Source of the DNA: Salinicola halophyticus
Lineage (GTDB): Bacteria; Pseudomonadota; Gammaproteobacteria; Pseudomonadales; Halomonadaceae
NCBI RefSeq assembly: GCF_003206695.1
Contig: NZ_PZJN01000009.1
Coordinates: 186,001 to 250,000 of the forward strand
Direction of reading: 5' to 3'
DNA: 64,000 bases
The notes beneath the pieces are model-generated. The model searched no databases and was not told where the DNA came from. It was given only the letters and a program-made list of their open reading frames with translations. Of the stretch, positions 9,243-19,040 are shown in pieces. The translations under genes and the position numbers were made by a program. The number at the start of each line of letters is the position of its first letter. Position 1 is the first letter of the stretch.

Positions 9243-9336
9243 TCCTCTCAATCTGGATCGTCATCGGCCGATAGTGGATTCCTCTAAATCATCTAAATGA
9301 ATCGCACTTCTCACGATCAACAAGGATCCCCTCCCA

Positions 9337-11049
9337 ATGACGATGCGGCAGAAACTCTGGATTACGGTCGGCCTGATGTGGCTGGGCATGTTGATTCTGG
9401 TGGGCTGGATGGCCCTGGAGAAGCGAGAGACGCTGATGGCCGAACGCGTGAACAGCCTCAAAAGCTTCGTGGGTAGCGCCCAGACGCTGGTCGAGCGCTA
9501 CGTCGAACGCGCCGCCAACGGCGAGTTCTCCACCGAAGCTGCCCAGAACTTCGCACGCAGGAATCTATCGGCGCTGGATCTCGACGGCAGCTATGTCTAT
9601 GCCTTCGACAGCAATATCCATCTGGTCTATCACCCCAAGCGTGAGATCGGCAGCGACATGAGCGACTTCCGCGACGACAACGGGGTCTATTTCTATCGCG
9701 AACTCAAGGCGCTGGCGGACTCGCCCGACGACGGTACCCTGGAGTACACCTCGACCAATGCCGACGGCGAAGACGTGTCCCGCCTCAACTACGTCCGTTA
9801 CGTGCCCGAGTGGGACTGGTACCTCGCCGCCAACGTCTACATCAGCGACATCCAGCAGGCGTTCTGGGCCGGCGTACTCAAGATGAGCCTCATCGCCGGG
9901 GTCATCGGGGCGATCATCACGCTGATCATGGGCTGGGTCATCCGCAACGTGCTGGGCGATCTCGGTGGCGACCCGCGCCAGGCCCGCGATGCGGTCAAGG
10001 ATATCGCCCAGGGCGATCTCACCACACCGCTGAACGTGCGGTCGGGCGACGATCGCAGCCTGCTCGCGGCCATCGAGGGGATGCGCGCTCATCTGGCCGC
10101 ATCGATGACCGATATTCGCCACGCCTCGACCACCATTACCGTCGGCGTGGGCCAGATTCACAACGGCAACCAGGATCTGGCGGCGCGGACCGAGCAGCAG
10201 GCCGCGTCCATCGGCGAGACCGCCTCCAGCATGGAAGAACTGACCCAGACCGTGCGCCAGAACGCCGACAATGCCCGCCAGGCCAGCGGCCTCGCCGGCG
10301 AGGCGCGCACCACCGCGACGGAGGGCGGCGAGATGATGGATCAGGTCGTCTCGACCATGCAGGGCATCACCGACAGCTCGCGCCAGGTCACCGAGATCGT
10401 CGGCGTGATCGACTCGATCGCCTTCCAGACCAATATCCTGGCGCTCAATGCCTCGGTCGAGGCCGCACGGGCCGGCGAACAGGGCCGAGGCTTCGCCGTG
10501 GTCGCCAACGAGGTGCGCACGCTGGCCAGCCGCAGCGCCGACGCCTCCCGCGAGATTCGCCAGCTGATCGACGCCTCCAATCGCAAGATCGATGCCGGCT
10601 CCGAGATCGTGGCGACGGCAGGCGACACCATTCGCCGCGTCGTCCAGTCCGTGACACGCATGACCGATCTGATCGAGGAGATCTCGGTCGCCTCCGGCGA
10701 GCAGTCCAACGGAATCGATCAGGTCAACGAAGCCGTGGTGCAGATGGATCAGGTGACCCAGCAGAACGCCTCGCTGGTACAGCAGGCTTCCGCCGCCGCC
10801 TCCACGCTCAACGCGCAGGTGGCGACGCTGGAGCAGGCCCTGGCCGGATTCAAGGTCGCCAATGTCGAGTATGGCGACCTGATGACACGCTATCGTTCGT
10901 CGCCGACAACGGCCATGACATCGGCCACGGGCACGACATCAGCCACGGCAGCGTCATCGACGCCCAAGCTGGCACCGATCCCAGCGCCGAGTACGGCATC
11001 GCCTTCCCGACCGGCTCAAGACGATAACGACAACTGGGAATCTTTCTAG
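9337..11049 (+). CDS. methyl-accepting chemotaxis protein with Cache sensor and CheR-tether tail
   Basis: A 570-residue chemoreceptor. An N-terminal membrane helix (about 6-25) precedes a periplasmic single-Cache domain ([20 protein letters not shown] and [16 protein letters not shown] are typical). A second membrane helix (about 185-205), a HAMP segment and the signalling domain follow, with the hairpin tip [21 protein letters not shown] Ser/Thr/Ala-rich linker then leads to the last residues DNDNWESF, which resemble the NWETF pentapeptide that tethers CheR/CheB. No ligand can be named; sCache receptors often bind small organic acids. It is a stand-alone gene. Confidence 0.95.
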   Translation: MTMRQKLWITVGLMWLGMLILVGWMALEKRETLMAERVNSLKSFVGSAQTLVERYVERAANGEFSTEAAQNFARRNLSALDLDGSYVYAFDSNIHLVYHPKREIGSDMSDFRDDNGVYFYRELKALADSPDDGTLEYTSTNADGEDVSRLNYVRYVPEWDWYLAANVYISDIQQAFWAGVLKMSLIAGVIGAIITLIMGWVIRNVLGDLGGDPRQARDAVKDIAQGDLTTPLNVRSGDDRSLLAAIEGMRAHLAASMTDIRHASTTITVGVGQIHNGNQDLAARTEQQAASIGETASSMEELTQTVRQNADNARQASGLAGEARTTATEGGEMMDQVVSTMQGITDSSRQVTEIVGVIDSIAFQTNILALNASVEAARAGEQGRGFAVVANEVRTLASRSADASREIRQLIDASNRKIDAGSEIVATAGDTIRRVVQSVTRMTDLIEEISVASGEQSNGIDQVNEAVVQMDQVTQQNASLVQQASAAASTLNAQVATLEQALAGFKVANVEYGDLMTRYRSSPTTAMTSATGTTSATAASSTPKLAPIPAPSTASPSRPAQDDNDNWESF

Positions 11050-11171
11050 GTCTGGGACAGAACTTGGCTCGGATCCAGGCGCTCGTTGCCGCCACCGCTC
11101 CCCCCGCCACCGTTTCTCCCGCCACCGGATCGGGTTATGGTGGCGGCATCCCGCGATACGGAGCTTCACCG

Positions 11172-12050
11172 GTGCCGACGATCCTGCCGACAACCCCCGC
11201 TTTCCTCTCTTGGCGCCGCCTGGTCGGCGCCACTGCCTTTGTGCTGCTGTGGTCGTGTGCCATCGCCGGCGTTCGCGCCGACACCGCTCGTATCGATACC
11301 ATCCCGATCACCTTTCCCGATAGCGTGCAGCAAGGCTCGATGGTGATCGGCCGCGTTCCGCCGGGCAGTCAGGTGACAACGGACGGACATGATCTTCGCG
11401 TCACCGGCTATGGCACCGTGGTGTTCGGGGTGGGCCGCGATGCCAGCGGCGCCGAGACCGTCGATATCATGACGCCCGACGGGCGCAGTCGCCAGATATC
11501 GGTGGCGATCACGCCGCGGGACTGGCCGATCGAGCGCATCGACGGCGTGCCGCCCAAGACGGTCTCGCCGCCACCGGAGATCGCCCAGCGTATCCAGCGC
11601 GAGCAGGCCGCCGTGAGTGCCGAGAGGGCGCGTAATGACGATCGTGTGGGCTTCGCCCAGCCTTTCATCTGGCCGGTCAAAGGCCGCATCAGCGGGCGCT
11701 TCGGCAATCAGCGGGTCTACAACGGCACGCCGGGGTCAGCGCACTCGGGGATGGACATCGCCGCCGCCGAGGGCACGCCGGTCAAGGCGCCGGCCAGCGG
11801 CGTGATCACCTTTGCCGACGACCTCTATCTGACCGGCGGTACCGTGCTGCTCGACCACGGCTACGGTATCAGCTCCAATTTCCTGCATCTGTCGCGGATC
11901 GATGTGCAGGTTGGCGACAGCGTCGAACAGGGCGAGGTGATCGGCGCGGTGGGTTCCACCGGCCGCGCTACCGGCCCTCATCTGCACTGGGGCATGAACT
12001 GGTTCGATACCCGGATCGACCCGCTCCTCGTACTCGAACGAACCCAGTAG
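11172..12050 (+). CDS. secreted M23-family peptidoglycan endopeptidase
   Basis: A LytM/M23 zinc metallopeptidase that probably cuts peptidoglycan cross-links or supports cell separation. The metal and catalytic motifs HSGMDIA and GPHLHWGM lie in the C-terminal third. The GTG at 11172 is chosen over an upstream in-frame TTG because CGGAG lies about 8 nt before it and it gives a normal signal peptide (hydrophobic LVGATAFVLLWSCAIAG, then VRA cleavage). The mature protein begins with a beta-rich domain of about 100 residues and a short coiled segment (RIQREQAAVSAERARND). It lies between a chemoreceptor and a convergent siderophore reductase gene. Confidence 0.9.
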   Translation: MPTILPTTPAFLSWRRLVGATAFVLLWSCAIAGVRADTARIDTIPITFPDSVQQGSMVIGRVPPGSQVTTDGHDLRVTGYGTVVFGVGRDASGAETVDIMTPDGRSRQISVAITPRDWPIERIDGVPPKTVSPPPEIAQRIQREQAAVSAERARNDDRVGFAQPFIWPVKGRISGRFGNQRVYNGTPGSAHSGMDIAAAEGTPVKAPASGVITFADDLYLTGGTVLLDHGYGISSNFLHLSRIDVQVGDSVEQGEVIGAVGSTGRATGPHLHWGMNWFDTRIDPLLVLERTQ

Positions 12051-12111
12051 GCGCTGGTACTCGAACGAACTCAGTAGGCGCTGGCACTCGAACGGACTCA
12101 GGGGTCGCTGG
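12031..12111. repeat. 27-bp tandem repeat, three copies, across the M23 gene stop
   Basis: The unit TACTCGAACGAACCCAGTAG plus GCGCTGG occurs at 12031-12057 and 12058-12084, with a third diverged copy at 12085-12111. The first copy encodes the last codons and stop of the peptidase gene; the others fill the gap to the convergent SIP gene. Confidence 0.9.
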
Positions 12112-12113
12112 GC

Positions 12114-13172
12114 TCAGCCGGTCTCTCTCTTCCAGTAGCCCGTCACCAGATGCTGCCCCTTCTGCAGCCCAAACTCCTGTTTGAGTTGCTTGCGCAGGCG
12201 CTGGCTGACATCCGCTTCGCCGGCAAACCAGACGAACAGATCGTCACGGGCCGCGGGCATCGCCTCGACCACCGCCGAGGCGAGCTGCTCGCTGGGTGCG
12301 TGGCCACGGCAGCGATGACGCCAGCTGACGCGGCAGTGATCGGAAACGGGCAGGTCCAGCTCATCCACCGGCGATTCGACCTCAAGCCAGGCCTCGACCT
12401 GCGCGCTGGCCGGTAGCGTTTCCAGCAGCCGCGCAATGGCAGGAATGGCGGTTTCGTCACCGGCCAGCAGATAGTGCGACGCCGCGGCGACGCCCCGCCC
12501 ATAGGGGCCGGCCATGCCGCAGACGTCGCCGGGTTTGGCGCGACGGGCGAAGTCACCGCCGGGCCCCGGCGCCTCGTGCAGCAGAAAGTCGATCTCGACC
12601 TCGCCGCTGGCGACGTCCAGGCGACGAATGGTGTAGTAGCGAATCTCGGCGCGCTGATCCTCCGGCGGCCACTGGGTGCCACCTTGCGCGGTGGGCCGCG
12701 GCCACTGCGGGTGTTCGATGCCGGCGGGTGGGAAGTGCAGGCGTACGTGCCACTCTTCGGAATGATCGAAACGCGCCAGATCCTCACCGGTCAGCGTCAG
12801 CCGGCGAATGCTGGGGCTCAGGTCTTCGATTCGCGTTACCCGCATTTCGCGGAAATTGGCGAAAGTGGGCGCGGCGACGACATCGCCATGCCAGTGCAGC
12901 GGCAGCGCATTCTCGCCGGCAAACAGCGACACGTAGTGTTCGATGATGCTGCGCAGCGTTTCCAGCCCATCCCGCGTCGTCGCCTCGGCTTCGAGATGCA
13001 GGCCGACCCGATTGATCGAGAAGCGCGCCTCGCCCCCCGGCAGATCGATCGCCACCTGGCGCTCGTCGCTACGATAGGCCACGTCGTACTCATCCAGAAA
13101 CGATCTCAGGCGCAATTGAAAATTATTTACATCAGTGAGCGTTAAATTGGCATCGCAGCGCTTTGTCGTCAT
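12114..13172 (-). CDS. siderophore-interacting FAD/NADPH ferric reductase with N-terminal DUF2218 domain
   Basis: A 352-residue fusion. Residues about 5-90 resemble DUF2218 (YRSDERQVAIDLPGGEARF and following), a small domain often placed beside SIP proteins. From about 105 onward it is a siderophore-interacting protein with the FAD-binding segment YYTIRRLD and GPGGDFARRAKPGD, and a C-terminal SIP domain (LLAGDETAIPAIARLLE, VWFAGEADV). SIP proteins reduce ferric siderophores in the cytoplasm to release iron. No siderophore transport or synthesis genes are adjacent and no clear Fur box was seen. The ribosome site before the ATG is weak. Confidence 0.9.
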   Translation of the reverse strand: MTTKRCDANLTLTDVNNFQLRLRSFLDEYDVAYRSDERQVAIDLPGGEARFSINRVGLHLEAEATTRDGLETLRSIIEHYVSLFAGENALPLHWHGDVVAAPTFANFREMRVTRIEDLSPSIRRLTLTGEDLARFDHSEEWHVRLHFPPAGIEHPQWPRPTAQGGTQWPPEDQRAEIRYYTIRRLDVASGEVEIDFLLHEAPGPGGDFARRAKPGDVCGMAGPYGRGVAAASHYLLAGDETAIPAIARLLETLPASAQVEAWLEVESPVDELDLPVSDHCRVSWRHRCRGHAPSEQLASAVVEAMPAARDDLFVWFAGEADVSQRLRKQLKQEFGLQKGQHLVTGYWKRETG

Positions 13173-13276
13173 GTCGGGTCGTCTGGCGAGAGTGGGAACG
13201 AGAGTCGGGCAATGAGCCGGCAGGAAGCCGACAGCCTCAGCCTATCAGAAAAGGCGCGGTGGTGGGAATCAACGCA

Positions 13277-13320
13277 AGATGCCCCCGCCCCGGGGATAGA
13301 ACCGGGGCGAGGGCATCTCG
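13277..13320. terminator. strong stem-loop downstream of sodA
   Basis: GATGCCC-CCGCCCCGG and its complement CCGGGGCG-AGGGCATC pair around an 8-nt loop with only minor mismatch. It lies about 70 bp past the sodA stop (minus strand) and also beyond the SIP gene start, so it is best read as the sodA terminator. Confidence 0.7.
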
Positions 13321-13368
13321 AGACTATCTCATGACAAGATTATCTCGTGACAAGACTATCTTATACCG
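13321..13368. repeat. 16-bp tandem repeat, three copies
   Basis: AGACTATCTCATGACA, AGATTATCTCGTGACA and AGACTATCTTATACCG lie head to tail between the sodA stop and its putative terminator. Confidence 0.85.
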
Positions 13369-13387
13369 AGACAGTCAGCGCCGAAGT

Positions 13388-13999
13388 TCAGGCGGTGGCT
13401 TCGGCATAGCGGCGGTTGACTTCATCCCAGTTGATGACGTCAAAGAACGCAGCGATGTAGTCCGGACGCTTGTTCTGATACTTCAGATAGTAAGCGTGTT
13501 CCCAGACGTCCAGGCCCAGAATCGGCGTCACGCCGTCCATCAGCGGGCTGTCCTGGTTCAAGGTGTTGATGACCTTGAGCGTCTTCTCCGGCGTGACGAC
13601 CAGCCATGCCCAGCCGCTGCCGAATCGGCCGACGGCCGCTTTCTTGAACTCTTCCTTGAAAGCCTCAAAACCGCCCAGCTCGCTCTCGATGGCTTCGCCG
13701 ACCTTGCCGGTCGGGTTGCCGCCGCCGTCCTTGGACATCACGGTCCAGAACAGGGAGTGGTTGGCGTGACCACCGCCGTTGTTGATGACGGCCTGGCGCT
13801 TGTCCTGCGGCACCTTGTCGATATCGGCCATCAGCTTGTCGACCGGTACGTCCTCGAGGCCAGTACCTTCCAGCGCGGCGTTGAGGTTGTTGACGTAAGT
13901 CTGATGGTGACGAGAGTGGTGAATCTCCATCGTCATTGCGTCGATCTTGGGTTCCAGCGCGTCATACGCATAGGGTAGCGACGGTAAGCTATGAGCCAT
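13388..13999 (-). CDS. sodA: superoxide dismutase, Mn type
   Basis: A 203-residue Fe/Mn superoxide dismutase converting superoxide to oxygen and peroxide. The four metal ligands are in place: the His of [12 protein letters not shown], the His of HANHSLFW, and Asp and His of [22 protein letters not shown] and the second-shell glutamine in NQDSPLMDG are the Mn-type pattern rather than Fe-type, so I call it SodA; cambialistic use cannot be excluded. GGGAG lies about 8 nt upstream of the ATG. The 289-bp gap on its upstream side should hold its promoter. Confidence 0.93.
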   Translation of the reverse strand: MAHSLPSLPYAYDALEPKIDAMTMEIHHSRHHQTYVNNLNAALEGTGLEDVPVDKLMADIDKVPQDKRQAVINNGGGHANHSLFWTVMSKDGGGNPTGKVGEAIESELGGFEAFKEEFKKAAVGRFGSGWAWLVVTPEKTLKVINTLNQDSPLMDGVTPILGLDVWEHAYYLKYQNKRPDYIAAFFDVINWDEVNRRYAEATA

Positions 14000-14288
14000 G
14001 ATCTAAACTCCCTTTCGTGAGGAGGCATTGCCCAACGCGGGCGCCTCTCGGGTGAATCAAAATAGTGAGCAACGGGCCACAGTGTCAAGCGAGCTCGAGC
14101 AATGTTCGGCTATGCCCAGATTATCAATCACCTTGATTTTGAAAGATTTTCCGAAGCATCGACAACGTTGGCATCAAGGCTTCGGCAAATCTCCATGTCG
14201 TCCATTGTAGATGGCGTTGTCCACGGCGACTTTCAACCCCAGCCCGGCATTTTGTTGCCACGCGCTCGCTCTCGCGGACGGCGTGTCC

Positions 14289-15017
14289 TCAGCGGGCGAC
14301 CGGGACCATGGAGCGGTAGTAGCGATCCCACAGCATGACGCCACCGGCAACGCCGCCGGGCAGCAGAATCAGGTTGAGCACCGGCACCCAGGTCGCCACC
14401 GACATGCAGGCGCCATAGGTCAGCGTCGGCCACCAGCGCGCGCGCAGTCGGCGACGCATGTCGGTGAAACCGACCTGGTTGTTGTCCATCGGATAATCGA
14501 GATACTGAACCGCCATCATCCAGGCCGAGAACGCCGCCCACAGAAACGGCGTGATCAGGTTCAGGCCCGGCACGAAGCCCAGCAGGAACAGCAATGCCAT
14601 GCGCGGCAGAATATAGCCCAGCTTGACCAGTTCACGCCCCAGCGCATCGACACCGGATTTGACCAGACCGCGCTCGTCGCTCGGCGGCCGCCCGGTGACC
14701 CGGGTTTCCACTTTCTCGGCCAGAAAACCGTAGAACGGCGCCGCGATCAGATTGGAGACCAGCGTAAAGGTGAAGAAGACGATCAGTGCCAGCGCGACCA
14801 CCAGCAGCGGCCAGATGAGCCACTCCAGCCAGGTAAGCCAGCTGGGGATCTGACCCATGCCGTAATCCAGCCAGCCGCCGAAATTCTCGAACAGATAGAA
14901 AAGGGTGCCGCCGTAAAGCAGCAGATTGACCACGATGGGGCCAATTACGTAGCGGCGCAGGCCGGGTTCGAAAACCAGACGCGTGCCTTCGATAATCGCT
15001 TTCAGGGGATAGATCAT
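14289..15017 (-). CDS. cysZ: sulfate transporter CysZ
   Basis: A 242-residue inner-membrane protein of the CysZ/EI24 family, close to E. coli CysZ in length. It has long hydrophobic stretches at about 25-45, 70-90, 140-165 and 205-225. The family imports sulfate for cysteine synthesis. It stands alone on the minus strand, between phoU and sodA; no cysK is adjacent. Confidence 0.9.
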   Translation of the reverse strand: MIYPLKAIIEGTRLVFEPGLRRYVIGPIVVNLLLYGGTLFYLFENFGGWLDYGMGQIPSWLTWLEWLIWPLLVVALALIVFFTFTLVSNLIAAPFYGFLAEKVETRVTGRPPSDERGLVKSGVDALGRELVKLGYILPRMALLFLLGFVPGLNLITPFLWAAFSAWMMAVQYLDYPMDNNQVGFTDMRRRLRARWWPTLTYGACMSVATWVPVLNLILLPGGVAGGVMLWDRYYRSMVPVAR

Positions 15018-15127
15018 GCCGAATCCGTCGACCAGACAGTATGTTGCGTGATCGACACGCTAACACAGTCCCACCGATGTGGCGTCAATGCGGCGACAGC
15101 CAGTACTGCCCCTGCTGCCGATCGGCG

Positions 15128-15853
15128 CTAGCGACCGCGCAGGGCTTCCGCGTCGAGCTCTTTCTTCGAGGTATGGCGAATATCGTGGCCCTTGACCAGA
15201 TAGATGACATGCTCGGCGAGGTTGTCGGCGTGATCGCCGATCCGTTCCAGCGCTCGCAGTACCGTCATCACGCTCAGCACGCCGCCGATGGAGCGCGAAT
15301 CTTCCATCATGAAGGTCGCCAGCGAGCGCATGGCAGTGGTGTATTCGCTGTCCACCGAGGCATCTTCCTGAACCACTTTCAGCGCCAGTTCGGTATCGAA
15401 ACGGGCGAAAGCGGTGAGCGCATCGCGCAGCATATGGCCGACGTGCTCGCTGATATGACGAATCTCGACGCTGCCCTGGGGAATCCGCCCGGCCTCGATC
15501 AGGTCAAGCGCATTGCGCGCGATCTTGTTGGCTTCGTCACCCATGCGTTCGAGATCGTTGGTGGCCCGGATGACCGCAATGACCAGGCGCAGGTCGGAGG
15601 CAGCCGGCTGGCGCCGCGCCAGAATCCGCACGCACTCCTCGTCGATCTTGAGCTGCATGTCGTTGACGCTGCTGTCGTTGTCGCGCACCCGGATGGCCAG
15701 CTGGCTGTCACCGTCAAGCAGGGCCGCCAGCGCTTCCTGAAGCTGTTTCTCGACCAGCCCGCCCATCGCCATCAGCTGGGTCTTGATGGCTTCCAGGTCC
15801 TGATTGAACTGCTGCGAGATGTGCTGACTGTGGGTATCGCTGGTGATATCCAT
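15128..15853 (-). CDS. phoU: phosphate signalling protein PhoU
   Basis: A 241-residue cytoplasmic helical-bundle protein with the duplicated PhoU motif (VIRATNDLERMGDEANKIA and VLRALERIGDHADNLAEHVI), each with the metal-binding E/D-x-x-x-D pattern. It restrains PhoR kinase activity when phosphate is plentiful. The ATG at 15853 is chosen because GGAG lies 7 nt before it; a TTG four codons upstream overlaps that ribosome site. The usual pstSCAB genes are not adjacent, so phoU stands alone here, about 6 kb from phoBR. Confidence 0.96.
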   Translation of the reverse strand: MDITSDTHSQHISQQFNQDLEAIKTQLMAMGGLVEKQLQEALAALLDGDSQLAIRVRDNDSSVNDMQLKIDEECVRILARRQPAASDLRLVIAVIRATNDLERMGDEANKIARNALDLIEAGRIPQGSVEIRHISEHVGHMLRDALTAFARFDTELALKVVQEDASVDSEYTTAMRSLATFMMEDSRSIGGVLSVMTVLRALERIGDHADNLAEHVIYLVKGHDIRHTSKKELDAEALRGR

Positions 15854-15996
15854 GCGAGGCTCCAAATGAGAGGCGCGAAGAAAAGCAGGGGCGCGACGAA
15901 CGTTTTACGACCTATCTCGCCATTCTGGCACAACTGTATTGCAAACAGATGACGACACCCGCATTAGGCCGACCCGGCGGCGACGTGAACCGCACG

Positions 15997-18234
15997 TCAC
16001 AGCGGCGTGAGCTTGGCGAAGCCCAGCACCAGCCACTTGTCACCCTCGCCTTCGAAGCTGACGTGAACCCGGGCCCGCGCGCCTTCGCCCTCGGCATCGA
16101 GAATCACGCCCTCGCCGAACAGCGGATGGCTGACCCGCTGGCCGAGCGACAGCGACGGCAGGTCGTCGACGCCTTCGATGCCCTGCTGGCGTGCCGGCCC
16201 CACGTTCGGCCGCGACGTCACCGGTCGCGATATCTGACCGCGAAGACGCACTTCCTCGAGCAGCTCCTCGGGCACTTCGCGTAAAAACCGCGAGGGTCGC
16301 GCCATCGTCTCGCGGCCGTGCAGGCGGCGAATCTCGGCGTAAGTGAGATAGAGCTTGCGCATGGCGCGGGTCATGCCGACATAACAGAGCCGGCGCTCCT
16401 CCTCGAGGCGTCCCGGCTCCTCCAGCGACATCTTGTGCGGGAACAGCCCCTCTTCGATGCCGGCCACGAACACCACCGGGAATTCCAGCCCCTTGGCCGA
16501 GTGCAACGTCATCATCTGCACGCAGTCCTCGAACTCGTCGGCCTCGTGATCGCCGGCATTGAGCGCCGCCTCGGCCAGGAACGGCTCCAGCGCCGCGGCG
16601 CCTTCGCCGACCTCCTGCAGATCGATCGGATTGGCCTGGGCATTCTGCGAGAACGCCCGCGCCGCATTGACCAGTTCCTCGAGGTTCTCGACCCGCGCCT
16701 GGCCTTTCTCGCCCTTCTCGCTGCGGTGATGCTCGATCAGGCCGGAGATCTGAATGGCGTGATCGATGATCTCGTACAGCGCCATGCCGGCGGTGTCGTT
16801 GTCGAGGCGTTCGATCAGCTCGGCAAAGGCGTTGAGCGCATTGCCCGCACGCCCATTGAGCGTGCCGTCGCTGAGGCTGTCATGCAGCGCCTGCCACAGC
16901 GACACATTGGTATCCCTGGCGCGATGACGCAGGATCTCCACCGTGCGCGTACCGATACCGCGTGGCGGTACGTTGATCACCCGCTCCAGCGAGGCGTCGT
17001 CCTCGCGATTGAGCAGCAACCGCAGATAGGCCAGCGCGTTCTTGATCTCGAGGCGCTCGTAGAAGCGCTGACCGCCATAGATGCGATACGGCACGCCGCT
17101 GCGGATCAGGGCTTCCTCGATCACCCGCGACTGCGCGTTGGAGCGATAGAGAATTGCCATCTCGCGTCGAGAGAAACCGTTGCGCGACTGCTCGCCGATG
17201 GTATCGACGATGAAGCGCGCCTCGTCGAGATCGTTGAAACCGGCGTAGACCGAAATCTTGTCGCCGGTGTCGCCGTCGGTCCACAGCTCCTTGCCCATGC
17301 GTCCGCTGTTCTGGCTGATCAGCGCGTTGGCGGCATCCAGAATCACGCTGGTGGAGCGATAGTTCTGCTCCAGGCGCACGGTCCGGGTGTTGGCGAACTC
17401 GCTCTCGAAGCGGCGAATGTTCTCGACCTTGGCCCCGCGCCAGCCGTAGATCGACTGATCGTCGTCGCCGACCACGATCATCGCCGCGCGGTCGTCACTC
17501 CCGCCACTGCCATCAGCGCCGGCCAGCAATTTCAACCAGGCGTACTGCAGGGTGTTGGTGTCCTGGAACTCGTCGACCAGGATATGCCCGAAACGCTCAC
17601 GATAGTGCTTGAGCAGGGCCGGCGTATCGCGCAGCAGTTCCAGGCTGCGCAGCAGCAGCTCGCCGAAATCGACCAGCCCGCCGCGCTCGCAGGTCAGCTG
17701 ATAGAGCTCGTAGAGCTCGACCATCTTGGCCATGTACGGGTCGCCATGGGTCGATACCTGCTGCGGGCGCAGCCCCTCTTCCTTGCAGCCGCCGATGAAA
17801 TACTGCACCTGCTTGGGCGGATAGCGTTCGTCGTCGACGTTGTGGTCGCGCAGCAGCCGTTTGACCAGGCGCAGCTGATCGTCGCTGTCGATGATCTGGA
17901 AATGCTGGGGCAGCCGCGCGTCGTGCCAATGCGTGCGCAGCAGGCGATGGGCGATGGAGTGGAAGGTGCCGACCCACATGTTGCGCAGCGTCGCGCCCTG
18001 CAGCGCCTCGAGACGCGTACGCATCTCGCGGGCGGCCTTGTTGGTGAAAGTCACCGCCAGAATGGCGTAGGGGGAGACGCCCTCGGCCTGCATCAGCCAG
18101 GCGATGCGGTGCACCAGTACCCGGGTCTTGCCCGAGCCGGCGCCGGCCAGCACCAGCATATTGCCGGGCGGCGCGGCGACGGCCTCGCGCTGATTGGCGT
18201 TGAGGGAATCGATTAGTGCCGAGACATCATCCAT
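15997..18234 (-). CDS. uvrD: DNA helicase II UvrD
   Basis: A 745-residue SF1A helicase acting 3'-5' in nucleotide-excision and mismatch repair. The Walker A loop LAGAGSGKTR starts near residue 29, followed by ILVDEFQDTNTLQYAWL (motif II), VVGDDDQSIYGWRGA (motif III), MTLHSAKGLEFPVVF (motif V) and VGMTRA (motif VI). The C-terminal Tudor-like UvrD tail (VSFEGEGDKWLVLGFAKL) is intact, which distinguishes it from Rep. The start MDDVSALIDSLN fits UvrD N-termini. Confidence 0.97.
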   Translation of the reverse strand: MDDVSALIDSLNANQREAVAAPPGNMLVLAGAGSGKTRVLVHRIAWLMQAEGVSPYAILAVTFTNKAAREMRTRLEALQGATLRNMWVGTFHSIAHRLLRTHWHDARLPQHFQIIDSDDQLRLVKRLLRDHNVDDERYPPKQVQYFIGGCKEEGLRPQQVSTHGDPYMAKMVELYELYQLTCERGGLVDFGELLLRSLELLRDTPALLKHYRERFGHILVDEFQDTNTLQYAWLKLLAGADGSGGSDDRAAMIVVGDDDQSIYGWRGAKVENIRRFESEFANTRTVRLEQNYRSTSVILDAANALISQNSGRMGKELWTDGDTGDKISVYAGFNDLDEARFIVDTIGEQSRNGFSRREMAILYRSNAQSRVIEEALIRSGVPYRIYGGQRFYERLEIKNALAYLRLLLNREDDASLERVINVPPRGIGTRTVEILRHRARDTNVSLWQALHDSLSDGTLNGRAGNALNAFAELIERLDNDTAGMALYEIIDHAIQISGLIEHHRSEKGEKGQARVENLEELVNAARAFSQNAQANPIDLQEVGEGAAALEPFLAEAALNAGDHEADEFEDCVQMMTLHSAKGLEFPVVFVAGIEEGLFPHKMSLEEPGRLEEERRLCYVGMTRAMRKLYLTYAEIRRLHGRETMARPSRFLREVPEELLEEVRLRGQISRPVTSRPNVGPARQQGIEGVDDLPSLSLGQRVSHPLFGEGVILDAEGEGARARVHVSFEGEGDKWLVLGFAKLTPL

Positions 18235-18314
18235 TGGGTACCGTGCGGGGCCTGCTGATGGGAATGGAAAAGAGCGCGCCAGCTTAACATAGCCGGCAAG
18301 CCCCGCCGGGGCGC

Positions 18315-19040
18315 TTAGCGCTTGTCCGAAGACGGCCCACGCTGGGTAGCGGCATCTTCGGCGGCGGCGCGAATCGCCGCATCCTGCGGGCGCTCCGAGG
18401 AGGTTCTGGAGGCAGCCGACGACGCCGTGTTCGGTTCGCTGGCGTTTCCGGCGTTCGGACCGGCGCTGGAGACGCCCGGCGTCGCGGAAGCGCTTGGCGA
18501 AGTCGAGATACCTGACGACGCGGCAGCACTAGGCGATGTCGAGATGCCCGGCGATGTCGAAGCGCTTGGCGAAGTCGAAATGCCCGGCGACGCGCGATGC
18601 TCGGAGCCGGCAGACGGCTTCTCGGTGCTGGAAAGTTTTTCAGCCGGCTGGTCAGACGGCTTGTCGGATGGCTTGTCAGATGGCTTATCGGACACCCCAG
18701 AAGAGGCCTCCGGCTCGTGCAGATCCTGAGTGATCGCCTCGGGCTTGGGCGGCGGCTCGATCACCGTCTCGTGATGCATGTCGGCAAGCTTCTCGGCGCC
18801 CTTGGCAACGTGGTGATACATCTCGCGATAGTCCTCGACCATACGGGTCATGGTCGCGGAGACCTGCTCGAAGTGCTCGCGAACGTCTTCCTTGTAGACC
18901 TTGTGCTCGCGGTTGAGCTCACGCATCGGTTCGGTGTTGTGGCCGCCCATCTTGGTGCCCAGCCAGTAGCCGACCAGCACCCCGATGGCGCCTACGGCCA
19001 CCGCGATGGCAATCCAGGGCCCTACGCCAATGCTCTCCAT
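18315..19040 (-). CDS. zapG: ZapG/YhcB (DUF1043) cell-envelope protein with repeat-rich C-terminus
   Basis: A 241-residue protein. Residues 1-95 match the DUF1043 (YhcB, now ZapG) pattern: one N-terminal membrane helix (IAIAVAVGAIGVLVGYWLG), then a coiled coil (REHFEQVSATMTRMVEDYRE, MYHHVAKGAEKLA). E. coli YhcB is near 130 residues and works in division and envelope growth. Here about 130 further residues are low-complexity Ser/Pro/Asp/Ala repeats (SDKPSDKPSDKP, then decapeptides like SPGISTSPSA). The repeats match DNA tandem units, so the tail probably grew by slippage. Confidence 0.85.
   Translation of the reverse strand: MESIGVGPWIAIAVAVGAIGVLVGYWLGTKMGGHNTEPMRELNREHKVYKEDVREHFEQVSATMTRMVEDYREMYHHVAKGAEKLADMHHETVIEPPPKPEAITQDLHEPEASSGVSDKPSDKPSDKPSDQPAEKLSSTEKPSAGSEHRASPGISTSPSASTSPGISTSPSAAASSGISTSPSASATPGVSSAGPNAGNASEPNTASSAASRTSSERPQDAAIRAAAEDAATQRGPSSDKR
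18455..18694 (-). repeat. in-frame tandem repeats encoding the ZapG tail
   Basis: Two repeat families: about 30-bp units (decapeptide SPGISTSPSA-like, roughly 18480-18600) and 12-bp units (tetrapeptide SDKP, roughly 18645-18690). Both periods are multiples of three, so length changes keep the frame. Confidence 0.8.

Noticed and set aside
16318-18216. Long open frame antisense to uvrD (about 630 codons)
   Set aside because: It mirrors uvrD on the opposite strand, has the His/Gln/Arg/Gly-rich composition typical of antisense frames in high-GC genes, and shows no domain or ribosome site.
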